Source: CAZMVY01 sp964653435 (GTDB lineage Bacteria; Planctomycetota; Phycisphaerae; UBA1845; PWPN01). Taken from it: 64,000 nucleotides of DNA. The stretch lies in assembly GCA_964653435.1 (NCBI GenBank), contig CAZZFA010000013.1:8800-72799 (forward strand), given 5' to 3'. The notes below the pieces were generated by a model that ran no database searches, had not been told where the DNA came from, and saw nothing but the letters and a program-made list of their open reading frames with translations. Shown piece by piece: positions 24,283 to 33,199 of the stretch (position 1 is its first letter; every line of letters begins with the position of its first letter). The position numbers and the translations under genes were made by a program.

Positions 24283-25782
24283 ATGAGTACGGCGGGCGCA
24301 TCAATTCGGAACGAGGTTCGGGGGATTGCCCGGCACGGCACGGTTTACATGCTGGCCGCGCTGGCCTCGAAGGCTGTCGGCTTTCTGATGATCCCGCTGT
24401 ACACGCACTACCTCAGCACGGCGGACTACGGGCGTCTTGAGTTGCTGGATCTGACCGCCACGCTGATTTCGATGCTGGCCGGGATGGGCATTGGCACGGC
24501 GGCGATGCGGTACTACTACGATTCGGACGACCCGGTGCGCAGCCGGACGGCCATCTCGACGGCGTTTATCGGAGGGATGCTGTTCATGGGGTCGGGGGCG
24601 CTTCTTTTATGTCTGTGCTCGCGCCCGATCGCCTCGATCCTGCTGGAGGACAGCCGCCTCTACCGGCTGGTGCTCATCCAGGCTGCGGGTCTGTTTCTGG
24701 ACGGCTCGTGCAGCATCGCGCAGTCCTACATGCGGATCGGCGGGCGGTCCGGTCTGCTGGTGACGGTCTCCATGCTGCGGCTGGTGGTGGGGCTCGCATT
24801 GAACATTCTGTTCGTGGCTGGTCTGCGTCTCGGCGTCGCAGGGGTCCTCCTCGGCGGATTTGCCGGGGCGCTGGTGGCATTCACGATCCAGTCGGCATGG
24901 TTGGTGCGCCAGGTTCGCATGTGCTTCGATCGCGAGTTGTTCTGGAAACTCTGGCGATACGGAGCGCCGCTGGTGCCTTCTGCCTTCGCGACGTTCGTGG
25001 TGGCATATGCGGATCGTTTTCTGCTGCGGGCCTTCGGCGAGCTCGGTGACGTGGGAGTCTACTCCCTCGCGTACAAGTTCGGCTTCCTTGTGCAGTTTCT
25101 CTTTGTCGCGAACTTCCACATGGTCTGGGACCCGCGGGTTTTCGATGTCGCGAAACGGCCGAACGCGCAAGAGGTTTTCGCCCGCATTCTCACGTACTGG
25201 TTTGCGGGGCTGTGCTGGGGGGCCTTGGCGTTGTCGGTCGGCGCGCACGCGGTCATTCCGCATATCTCGCCGCAGCCGTACTGGTCCGCAAGGACGTACG
25301 TCTGGCTGATTGCGGCGGCCTACGTCCTCAACGGCGTACGCACATACTGTACGCTGGGCCTGTTGGTGACGGACCGTACGTCCGTCGTGGGGAAGGCTAT
25401 GGGCCTGCTCAGCGTCGTATGGATTGGTGCCTACGCGTTGCTCATCTGGAAGATGAAGGCGCTGGGTGGTGCGATCGGCACTCTGCTTTCCTACGGGGGC
25501 ACTTGCGTGATTCTGGTCGGGCTCGCGTTGCGTGCCTATCCCATGCCGATCGAATGGCGACGTCTCCTTGCTGTGGCATGTTCCGCGGGCCTTGTCTATG
25601 TCGTTGCAGTGCGTGTCGACGTCGATCATGCGGTGTTTGGGGTGGCATTGAAGGCGCTGTTCGTACTCGCCTACCCTCTGCTGCTTGTCGCCTCCGGCTT
25701 TCTGCGGCAGGAGGAGCGTGCGATGCTGCGAGCGTGGTTGGGGCGGTTCCGGCGAGGTGTCTCACCGCCCTCGAGCGTCTGA
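24283..25782 (+). CDS. Polysaccharide flippase (Wzx/MATE-like)
   Basis: The 499 residues form about 14 membrane helices in the MOP superfamily arrangement (HGTVYMLAALASKAVGFLMIPLYTHYLSTADYG at the start is characteristic of Wzx-type proteins). It should flip undecaprenyl-linked repeat units across the inner membrane for exopolysaccharide or O-antigen export. It opens a cluster with a pyruvyl- and glycosyltransferase fusion and two CelD-like acyltransferases, which supports this role. Length is normal for the family. Confidence 0.88.
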   Translation: MSTAGASIRNEVRGIARHGTVYMLAALASKAVGFLMIPLYTHYLSTADYGRLELLDLTATLISMLAGMGIGTAAMRYYYDSDDPVRSRTAISTAFIGGMLFMGSGALLLCLCSRPIASILLEDSRLYRLVLIQAAGLFLDGSCSIAQSYMRIGGRSGLLVTVSMLRLVVGLALNILFVAGLRLGVAGVLLGGFAGALVAFTIQSAWLVRQVRMCFDRELFWKLWRYGAPLVPSAFATFVVAYADRFLLRAFGELGDVGVYSLAYKFGFLVQFLFVANFHMVWDPRVFDVAKRPNAQEVFARILTYWFAGLCWGALALSVGAHAVIPHISPQPYWSARTYVWLIAAAYVLNGVRTYCTLGLLVTDRTSVVGKAMGLLSVVWIGAYALLIWKMKALGGAIGTLLSYGGTCVILVGLALRAYPMPIEWRRLLAVACSAGLVYVVAVRVDVDHAVFGVALKALFVLAYPLLLVASGFLRQEERAMLRAWLGRFRRGVSPPSSV

Positions 25783-26281
25783 TTCCCGTTGCGGGTTCGT
25801 ATTGGTCTTCCTCCGGTCCGAGTGACGCGGCCGGGGAGAGCTCCTGCCCGGGGGGACGGCTCCCGACCTTGTTGCCGATGCGCCGCAGAGGAGCGTTCAG
25901 GCATTCGTCGTCGATCCGCCGGATCGCCCGCAGGACCGGAAGGCGCTCTGTGCGAGGCGCCTTCGGCACCGCGCGCTTTGGGCGCGGTCAACGGGAAAGT
26001 CCGTCAGAGCGCGCGGGATAGGCGAGGTATTGGCGTCCTCGGCCAGTCCCCGGGGTGATGCGGAGCCGAGCAACGTTCGTGGAACGCCGGCGTTGGGGGA
26101 CCGTCGGCTTCGTTGGCAGGCGGCCCGCGATGGAAACCGCCCCGGGTTTCACGGACTCACGTTGCGTGCCGGTTCGGGCCGATTACAATCCAGGTAGACG
26201 CGATCCGGAACGGCGTAACGGATGTGAGGGGCCACCCGCGAACGCAATTGGTCCGATACCCGGCGTCACAGGGAAGACTCC
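25783..26281. other. Intergenic stretch with a candidate promoter
   Basis: Nothing gene-like was recognised in these 499 bp. They contain several GC-rich inverted words. A candidate promoter lies at 26162-26189 (TTGCGT, 16 bp, TACAAT), about 93 bp ahead of the fusion gene. The length is unusual between two genes of the same cluster. Confidence 0.4.
26162..26189 (+). promoter_or_regulatory. Candidate promoter for the pyruvyltransferase-glycosyltransferase gene
   Basis: TTGCGT (26162-26167) and TACAAT (26184-26189) are 16 bp apart, about 93 bp before the GTG start. Confidence 0.4.
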
Positions 26282-28534
26282 GTGAACAGGCCCTCGACGA
26301 ATGACACCGCACAGCCCCATATCGTCGTGTCCGGATGGTATGGTCACAATAACCTGGGCGATGACGCGATCCTGGATGTACTGGTCGCGGAATTGGGCCG
26401 GCGGCTGGGGTCGTGTCTGTTTACCGTGATCACCGAGGCCGTGTCGTCGCCGCAAACCCGCCTGCTGCACGGGTACCCTGTGCGATGGTTGCCGCATCAT
26501 TCCCCGTACCGGCTGCCCAATGCGCTGACTCCCCGTCTCTGGGCGGGCTTCGTTCGCTGTTGGGCGGCTGTGGCAACATGCGATCTGTTCATTCTTGGCG
26601 GCGGGGGTCTGCTTCGCGACAACTTCCGGCGTAGCAACCTTCTCCGTTTGCTTGACGACGTGTTCTGGGCGCGCCTCACCGGTACGCCGGCGGCATTGTT
26701 CGCCATCGGGGCCGGTCCGTTCGTCACCGGATTGGGCAAACGGCTGATCCGTTCGCTCGTGCAGATGGCTCAGTCGGTGAGCGTCCGAGATGAGATCAGC
26801 GCCGCCGCCCTCCGTTCGATTGGTGTTGCGGAGGGCCGCATCCGGATCGTCGGGGACCCGGCCTTGCTTCTGATGGCCGGTTCGCAGATCGAGCTGCCGG
26901 AGAGGAACGATCGGGTTCGGGTTGCGATCTGTCCATGTCATGGGATGCTCACCGGATTTCGCGGCGGTGCGGCGGGTAACCCGCGGCTGCCGGAGGTCCT
27001 GGCGCGTGCGGCGGACGGGATGGTTGAACGTCTGGGGGCCGAGGTCTGGCTGGTACCCTTCTGTCGTGCCTCCGCGAACGACAACGATGAGGTGCTTTGC
27101 CGGGAGATACAGGAGCGAATGGCACGCCGGGACCGCGCGGTGCTTGTGACGGATGTGCTTGACGCTCCGCGCACGAAGGCGATGTTGGGACGGATGCACG
27201 TTATTGTGGGTGCCCGGCTTCATTCACTCATTTTTGCGGCGAGCGGCGGCGTGCCGTGTGTCGGAATCAACTACGAGCCCAAAGTCCGCGGATTCATGCG
27301 CGCTGTGGGCCTGGAGGACTACTGCATCGATCCCCTGCAGGCCACACCGGACGGGATCGTTCGGCTTGTGCGCGGCTGCGTCGAACACGGATCGCGCCTG
27401 GCCGAGGTGATCGCATCGCATGTTGCGGCGTCGCAGGGGCGGACGAATGCCGTGCTCGACCAGTTGGCCGGTTTGGCGTCGTCCCACGCCGGCCGTCGCG
27501 CGAAAAGGACCGCGTGCGGTTCGAAAGCCGCTCATGCGACCTCGACGCGTCGCCTGGCGAATACGGGGGCAGGCCCGGCGGCCCCGGGCACAGTCAGCGT
27601 CGTCATCCCGGCGTACAATGCCGCGTCGTACGTTTCCGATGCCATCGACAGCGTGCTGGCGCAGACGTATCCGGCGCACGAGATTATCGTGGTCGACGAC
27701 GGATCGACCGACGATACGGTCGGGGTCGTACGGCGCTACGGAGACCGGGTCATCCTGCTTCAGCAGCCCAACCGCGGACCGGCGGCAGCCCGCAATGCCG
27801 GGATCCGCAGGGCAACCGGCGAGTTCATCGCCTTTCTGGACGCGGACGATATCTGGACCGATCGCAACCTCGAGTTGCAGGTTCGGATCCTGAGCGAGCA
27901 TCCCCGGCACGTCCTCTCGTACGGATACGTTCGGCGATTTGTCGGAGCGGTCTCCCCGGAACTCCGCCGTGCGACGCCGCACGACAGATTCTGGCCGCAG
28001 GGCGACGTCTCTGCGGCGCTGGTTCACGATACGATATGGGCGACCTGCGCCGCACTGATCCGCCGGAGCGTCCTTGTGCGCACGGGCGGATTTGACGAGG
28101 AGCTTCGCGTTGGTGAGGACTACGACCTTTGGCTTCGCATCGCCGGGCAGGGACCGGTTTGCTGCGTGTCCCACTACGTTGGGGCGATCCGGTTGCGCCG
28201 CGAGAGCGTGACGAGGTCACAGCGGTTCCGCACCACTCCCCCGGAATTGTGCGTGATCCGGCGCCACCTGGATCGCACGCCCGGGCTGCGCGAGCGCGTT
28301 GGGCGAAGGGCGCTACGGCGGCGGTTGGCGAAGTGTTATCTCGACTTGTCGCTGCATGATCTGCAGAGGAACCTGCTTGCGGCATCCCTGCTGCACTACG
28401 GCGTCGGAATGGCGATTGCCCCGACGCAGGCGCGGACGGTCGGTTGTTATGTGGGTGCGATGGTGCGGTGTATCCTGAGATTCACCGTCGGGCTCCTTTC
28501 GCCGAGGGACCAGCCGAGCGGGGAGGGCGGATAG
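26282..28534 (+). CDS. Polysaccharide pyruvyltransferase fused to a family 2 glycosyltransferase
   Basis: In one 750-residue protein, residues about 12-385 are a CsaB-type polysaccharide pyruvyltransferase (SGWYGHNNLGDDAILDVL, FILGGGGLLRD, GAGPF, GARLHSLIFA). Residues 438-660 are a GT-A glycosyltransferase (VSVVIPAYNAASYVSDAIDS, IIVVDDGSTDDT, FLDADDIW). A basic linker of about 50 residues joins them, and the last helices are followed by a hydrophobic end (GVGMAIAPTQARTVGCYVGAM). It would transfer a pyruvyl group and a sugar to the same polymer. The GTG start has AGGGAAG about 8 bases before it. The fusion looks genuine, as no stop or frame change separates the halves. Confidence 0.85.
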   Translation: MNRPSTNDTAQPHIVVSGWYGHNNLGDDAILDVLVAELGRRLGSCLFTVITEAVSSPQTRLLHGYPVRWLPHHSPYRLPNALTPRLWAGFVRCWAAVATCDLFILGGGGLLRDNFRRSNLLRLLDDVFWARLTGTPAALFAIGAGPFVTGLGKRLIRSLVQMAQSVSVRDEISAAALRSIGVAEGRIRIVGDPALLLMAGSQIELPERNDRVRVAICPCHGMLTGFRGGAAGNPRLPEVLARAADGMVERLGAEVWLVPFCRASANDNDEVLCREIQERMARRDRAVLVTDVLDAPRTKAMLGRMHVIVGARLHSLIFAASGGVPCVGINYEPKVRGFMRAVGLEDYCIDPLQATPDGIVRLVRGCVEHGSRLAEVIASHVAASQGRTNAVLDQLAGLASSHAGRRAKRTACGSKAAHATSTRRLANTGAGPAAPGTVSVVIPAYNAASYVSDAIDSVLAQTYPAHEIIVVDDGSTDDTVGVVRRYGDRVILLQQPNRGPAAARNAGIRRATGEFIAFLDADDIWTDRNLELQVRILSEHPRHVLSYGYVRRFVGAVSPELRRATPHDRFWPQGDVSAALVHDTIWATCAALIRRSVLVRTGGFDEELRVGEDYDLWLRIAGQGPVCCVSHYVGAIRLRRESVTRSQRFRTTPPELCVIRRHLDRTPGLRERVGRRALRRRLAKCYLDLSLHDLQRNLLAASLLHYGVGMAIAPTQARTVGCYVGAMVRCILRFTVGLLSPRDQPSGEGG

Positions 28535-28535
28535 G

Positions 28536-29708
28536 ATGCTGACGGTACGCATTGTCGAACGGCCCGATGAATGGGCCGCACTGGCCGGCGGATGGGAGGC
28601 CTTGCTCGCGGCCAGTCCCACGGATTCCGTGTTCCTTACCCACGAATGGCTCGGACTCTGGTGGCAAAGCTTCGGTTCGCCGGAAGATCGCCTGTATGTG
28701 GCGGCTGCCTTCCGGGACGGTCAGCTCTGCGCCGTCGCTCCGCTGCGGTGGCGCTGCGAGAGGATTGCGGGCCTGCGTTTGCGTCTGCTCCGGTCGCTTA
28801 CCAACGAGCACACGCCGAAGTACGACTGGCTCTGGCGACCGGGAGACACCGAGGCGATCACCGTGCTGCTCGATGCGATTTGCCGGCGGTCGGATTGGGA
28901 CGTGCTTCGGCTTGACTATGTGCCGGCCGACTCTGCCACGGTGCCCGCCCTCGTGGCGTTTGGTCTTGCCAGGCGTCTGCGCACGTCGGATGAATGGTGT
29001 ATCAGCAGCCCGTACGTCACGATCCGTGGGACCTGGGACGAGTACGAGGCGTCGCTGTCCGACAACTTCGGTTCCAAGACGCGTAAGGCCGAACGCAGAC
29101 TTCGAAAAGCCGGACGGCTCGATGTTGTGGAAGTCCGCGGTGGTCCCGGCCTCAACGAGGCGCTACGCAGGGCATACGTCGTCGAGCAATCGAGCTGGAA
29201 AGGCGCGGCGGGCAGCGCTATCGCCGACCGTCCGAACGAAGAGCGCTTCTACACGCAGTTGGCGGCGGCGGCATCCGCGAGGGGCTGGTTTCGCCTGTTC
29301 TTCCTTGAGCTGGACGGACGGCCCATCGCATTTCACTACTGTTTCGACTACAAACGAACGATGTTCTCGGTAAAGATCGGCTATGATCCGGCCTTCGCCA
29401 AGTACTCGCCCGGCACAGTCCTGAAGTGGCTGATTCTGAAACCGCTGTTCGAGCAGCGCGCGCACGACAAGTTCGACATGCTCGGCGCGGCCAGCGGCTC
29501 CAAGCTGCGATGGACCAAGGAGGTCCAGGATCTCCGCAGCGTCTGTCTGTTCGCCCGCGGTCTGCGGGGGCGGCTGGCATACGAACTCCAGGTCGGCATC
29601 AAGCGCCGCCTGGAGCATTACCCGCGCTTTCGAGAAGCGGCGAAACGCATCAAGAGGCGGATGTCTGTTCAGCGCGACGCCAGACGGGATGTCAGCGAAA
29701 ACGCATAA
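28536..29708 (+). CDS. CelD/BcsL-like GNAT-fold acyltransferase (copy 1)
   Basis: The 390-residue protein has the double GNAT-like layout of the CelD/Acetyltransf_6 group: an N-terminal part (WEALLAASPTDSVFLTHEWL) and a C-terminal half with SSWKGAAGSAIADRPNEERFY, FLELDGRPIAFHYCFDYKRT and SPGTVLKWLILKPLFE. Members acylate sugars or amino groups of exopolysaccharides. It begins 1 bp after the pyruvyltransferase-glycosyltransferase stop, so it is translationally close to it. A shorter relative lies at 32080, and the two share the W-K-x-x-A-G-S-A-I signature. Confidence 0.82.
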   Translation: MLTVRIVERPDEWAALAGGWEALLAASPTDSVFLTHEWLGLWWQSFGSPEDRLYVAAAFRDGQLCAVAPLRWRCERIAGLRLRLLRSLTNEHTPKYDWLWRPGDTEAITVLLDAICRRSDWDVLRLDYVPADSATVPALVAFGLARRLRTSDEWCISSPYVTIRGTWDEYEASLSDNFGSKTRKAERRLRKAGRLDVVEVRGGPGLNEALRRAYVVEQSSWKGAAGSAIADRPNEERFYTQLAAAASARGWFRLFFLELDGRPIAFHYCFDYKRTMFSVKIGYDPAFAKYSPGTVLKWLILKPLFEQRAHDKFDMLGAASGSKLRWTKEVQDLRSVCLFARGLRGRLAYELQVGIKRRLEHYPRFREAAKRIKRRMSVQRDARRDVSENA

Positions 29709-29732
29709 TTAGGATTCCGCGGACGGAACCGC

Positions 29733-29761
29733 TTGCAAAAAACGCCAAGTGTGGGTAGGAT
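29733..29761 (+). promoter_or_regulatory. Candidate promoter for the LVIVD-repeat gene
   Basis: TTGCAA at 29733-29738 and TAGGAT at 29756-29761, with 17 bp between, precede the start by about 97 bp. Confidence 0.45.
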
Positions 29762-29857
29762 TCATTCAGTGTGGCCACAGGCGGCGATCGGGCGGTTGCT
29801 TCGCGGCCAGTGAGGTAACCGGCGGAGCCCGGACAGCCGGCTGGACGGAGGTGCTGA

Positions 29858-32044
29858 ATGGGGCGATTCGGAGGCGCGCGTGGGTTGCGGGAGCCGCTCG
29901 ACGTGGGCAAGGCTCACGTCACAAAGCGGCAAATTCGTGAGCGGCGCCCGTCGGTCGCGGGCGGCGTGAGGGGCGTCACGCAAGGCAAGCTGAAGGGCCG
30001 CCGGCCCGCGCGGGATGCGCTTGTCGCAACGCTGACGGCGCTGGCGGTGGTGGCGAGCCCGGCTCGCAGTCTCGCCGTCGATGCTATCAGTGTCGAACTG
30101 GTGGGCCAGTACGGCGGGATCAGCTACGCCGTGGCGGTCGAAGATGACCGCGCTTATCTGGGCGCGGGGCCGCGGTTAGTCATCCTGGACGTCGCGAGTC
30201 CGGCGGTTCCGCGCGTGCTCGCATGGAGCGAGACGCTTCCGGCGATCGTTCGTGGCGTGGCGGTTGCTGGCGGCTATGCGTATGTCGCGGACGACGCTGC
30301 CGGCCTTCAGGTCGTCCAGGTTTCGAATCCGGTCTCTCCTGTCCGCGTGGGGAGCTGCGCAACGGGCGGACTGGCTCTCGGCGTTGCAGTATGCGGCAAT
30401 TATGCGTACGTCTGTGATTACTACCTTGGTCTACTCGTTATCGACGTCTCGAATCCGAGCTTGCCCGTCCGCGTCGGTGGGTACAATACGCCGGGGCGCC
30501 CGCGGGGCGTGGCGGTTGCCGGCCGGTACGCCTATGTTGCCGCCTATACCGGTGGCTTCCAAGTGATCGACATCTCGAATCCTGCGGCGCCGACCCTCGC
30601 GGGCGGTTGCGGGACGACGGGGTATACCTATGACGTGGCCGTCGCCGGGGCCTATGCATACGTAGCCTGTTCTGACGCAGGCATCGATGTGATCGACATA
30701 TCTGACCCAGCCTCGCCCGTCCGCGTGGGTGGCTACAGCACGGGGCGGCAAGCGCTGGGTGTCACCGTGTCCGGCACAACCCTGTATGTGGCGGCCAATG
30801 ACGGGGGCCTGCAAGTGATCGATATATCCAATCCCGCCTCGCCGGTTTGGCTCGGCGGCTGTGCCACAGGAAGCTACGCTCATGATGTCGCCGTGGTTGG
30901 TCTTTATGCGTACGTAGCCAGTCACGACCTCGGCGTGCAGGTGATCGACGTCTCGAACCCCGTTTCACCGGCGCGCGTGGGCGAGTACGACGCAACCGGC
31001 TATTCTTTCGACGTCGCCGTCCGCGGCACTTATGCATATCTGGCCGATTGTCATTTCGGCCTGCAGGTCATCGATATGTCGAGCCCCGCCTCGCCCGTTC
31101 GTGCGGGCGGCTACGACACGAGCGGTTGCGCGCGGGGCCTGACCCTTTCGGGCACCTACGCGTATGTGGCCGATGTGGAAGCCGGCCTGCAAGTGATCGA
31201 CATTTCAAATCCGGTTGCACCGTTCCGGGCGGGCGTCTGCGACACCTCGGGCTCCGCGTACGGCGTGGCCGTCGTCGGGGGCTATGCATATGTGGCGGAC
31301 GGCGAAGCCGGCCTCCAGGTCATCGACGTCTCAAACCCTGCTTCGCCATTTCGCGTGGGCGGCTGCGATACACCCGGGTTTGCGCACGGCGTAGCCGTAT
31401 CCGGAGGCTATGCCTTTGTGGCTGACCGGCAAGCCGGTCTGCACGTCATTGACATCTCTGATCCCCGCTCACCGGTTCGCGTGGCCGGCTACCCGAACGA
31501 CGCCGGCGGATCCGCCTATGACGTGGCAACCCAGGGGCACTACGTATACGTTGCCGACGGACCGGCCGGCGTGCAGATTCTTGACGTTTCCGATCCGCCC
31601 TCGCTGATGTGGGTGGCAACCTGCGACACCAGCGGGATCGCTCAACAAGTGGCGTTGTCGGGCAACACGGCGTGTGTGGCCGATGACGACGACTTCCGGG
31701 TCCTCGATATCTCAGACCCGGCCTCGCCGCGCGTCGTGGGCGGCTACGACAAAAACAAGTGGGCTATGGGCGTGGCAATGGCCGGCAACTATGCTTATGT
31801 AGCGTACAGCCAGGGCGGCCTGGTGATCCTGCACCTGGGATACGCCGATCTGGACAAAGACGGAGACGCCGACGTGAAGGACTTTGCCCTCTTCCAGGAC
31901 TGCTTCAATGGTCCGAATGCTCGCCCACGTGCGAGTCATTGCACAGGCGCCGACTTCGATGCGGACGGCGACGTGGACCTTCAGGACTTCTCGGTGTTCG
32001 AGGCCTGTTTCAACGGTCCGAATCGTCCACCGGCGTGTCGATAA
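29858..32044 (+). CDS. Secreted LVIVD-repeat double beta-propeller protein with calcium-loop tail
   Basis: The 728-residue protein has about 14 LVIVD units of some 42 residues (GVAVAGxYAYVADxxxGLQVIDISNPASPVRVGGYDTSG), fitting two seven-bladed propellers. A hydrophobic signal (ALVATLTALAVVASPARSLA, about 53-72) sits behind a basic N-terminal extension, as in other planctomycete exported proteins. The C-terminal 70 residues carry two EF-hand-like loops (DLDKDGDADVKDF; DFDADGDVDLQDF) and NGPN motifs, the same cassette as on the RCC1 protein. The start ATG is supported by GGAGG six bases upstream. It lies between two CelD-like genes on the same strand, so it may be the surface partner of the polysaccharide. 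Confidence 0.85.
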   Translation: MGRFGGARGLREPLDVGKAHVTKRQIRERRPSVAGGVRGVTQGKLKGRRPARDALVATLTALAVVASPARSLAVDAISVELVGQYGGISYAVAVEDDRAYLGAGPRLVILDVASPAVPRVLAWSETLPAIVRGVAVAGGYAYVADDAAGLQVVQVSNPVSPVRVGSCATGGLALGVAVCGNYAYVCDYYLGLLVIDVSNPSLPVRVGGYNTPGRPRGVAVAGRYAYVAAYTGGFQVIDISNPAAPTLAGGCGTTGYTYDVAVAGAYAYVACSDAGIDVIDISDPASPVRVGGYSTGRQALGVTVSGTTLYVAANDGGLQVIDISNPASPVWLGGCATGSYAHDVAVVGLYAYVASHDLGVQVIDVSNPVSPARVGEYDATGYSFDVAVRGTYAYLADCHFGLQVIDMSSPASPVRAGGYDTSGCARGLTLSGTYAYVADVEAGLQVIDISNPVAPFRAGVCDTSGSAYGVAVVGGYAYVADGEAGLQVIDVSNPASPFRVGGCDTPGFAHGVAVSGGYAFVADRQAGLHVIDISDPRSPVRVAGYPNDAGGSAYDVATQGHYVYVADGPAGVQILDVSDPPSLMWVATCDTSGIAQQVALSGNTACVADDDDFRVLDISDPASPRVVGGYDKNKWAMGVAMAGNYAYVAYSQGGLVILHLGYADLDKDGDADVKDFALFQDCFNGPNARPRASHCTGADFDADGDVDLQDFSVFEACFNGPNRPPACR

Positions 32045-32079
32045 CCCGGTTACGTCATTGTGGATGCACTGCCAGACCG

Positions 32080-33189
32080 GTGAAACTGCAACTCGTCGAA
32101 GAGTGGGCCGAGATCCGCAAGCGCGCCAACGACTGGAACGCGCTCCTTGACGGTGCGCGCCCGGAGGACCCATTCCTCACGTTCGAATGGTACGAATCCC
32201 TTCGGGAAGCGTTCGGGCGGGGCTGCCCCACGCCGACCCTCTTCGCTTACGACTCTGCCGGGCTCCTGGCCGTATGGCCGCTTCACCCGGATCGAACGCG
32301 ACTCGGCAAGGTGATCCCCTGTCGACAACTACTCGATTCCGGCGGCTGGTTTGTGCCGCACAACGGCCTGGTCTGCCGAGGTGATCCCGCTGCCTGTGCG
32401 CGCGAAATGCTCCGATACGTCCGCGCCCGTCTTCGCGGGTGGGATGCGCTTGTAGTTGCAAACCTGATCGAGGGCGGTGCGACTCACGCGGCGTTGCGGG
32501 AGGCCTGTGGGGAGCTGCGGCTGTCGACCGACACCGTTGCAGGCAAACGCTCGCCGTACCTGAGTCTCCAGGGGAGCTGGGAAACCTGCTTGAAGGAGCG
32601 GAGCGGCAACTTCCGCAGCGCTCTCAGGCGAAACGAGAAAGCACTCAAGGCGATGGGTACCGTGAGCATCGAGTTCTTGCGCTCGCCGGAAGAGGTCAGG
32701 CGCGGTCTTGCCGATGTCCTGGCTATTGAGCAACGGAGTTGGAAGCACCGGGCGGGTTCGGCGATTACGTCGCGTCCCTGGGAGCAGGCATTCTACGAGG
32801 CATACCTGCCGCGCGCCGCGAAACGGAACATCGCCGAACTGGCCGTCATGCGATTGGATGGACGCCCCATTGCCTACTACATGGGCCTCATTTATGGCAA
32901 TCGTTACTCGCTGCTCAAGGTGAGCTATGTGGACGACCTCAAGGCCGGCGCCCCGGGGAAAGTCATCTGCCGGCACGTGGTGCAGAGTCATTTTGAGCGG
33001 GGCCTGATCGAGCATGACTTCCTCGGAGAGGATGAGCGATGGAAGCTCGACTGGACTCCTGCGTTTCGCCCGCACGTGAATCTGACGATCTATCGGTCGG
33101 ATCTGTACGGCAGGATGGTCCGCACGATTCGGTGGCTCAGGACCCGCCGGAACGAAGTGGCGCAGACCTCTGCGCCGGAGACGCCTTAG
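32080..33189 (+). CDS. CelD/BcsL-like GNAT-fold acyltransferase (copy 2)
   Basis: The 369-residue protein is a paralog of the gene at 28536: VKLQLVEEWAEIRKRANDW aligns with the N-terminus of copy 1, and SWKHRAGSAITSRPWEQAFYE, AVMRLDGRPIAYYMGLIYGN and KVICRHVVQSHFERG with its C-terminal half. The GTG at 32080 is chosen because it matches the length of copy 1; no ATG exists there. It follows the LVIVD gene by 35 bp and should acylate polymer or linker sugars. Confidence 0.8.
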   Translation: MKLQLVEEWAEIRKRANDWNALLDGARPEDPFLTFEWYESLREAFGRGCPTPTLFAYDSAGLLAVWPLHPDRTRLGKVIPCRQLLDSGGWFVPHNGLVCRGDPAACAREMLRYVRARLRGWDALVVANLIEGGATHAALREACGELRLSTDTVAGKRSPYLSLQGSWETCLKERSGNFRSALRRNEKALKAMGTVSIEFLRSPEEVRRGLADVLAIEQRSWKHRAGSAITSRPWEQAFYEAYLPRAAKRNIAELAVMRLDGRPIAYYMGLIYGNRYSLLKVSYVDDLKAGAPGKVICRHVVQSHFERGLIEHDFLGEDERWKLDWTPAFRPHVNLTIYRSDLYGRMVRTIRWLRTRRNEVAQTSAPETP

Positions 33190-33199
33190 GGCCTGCGGT

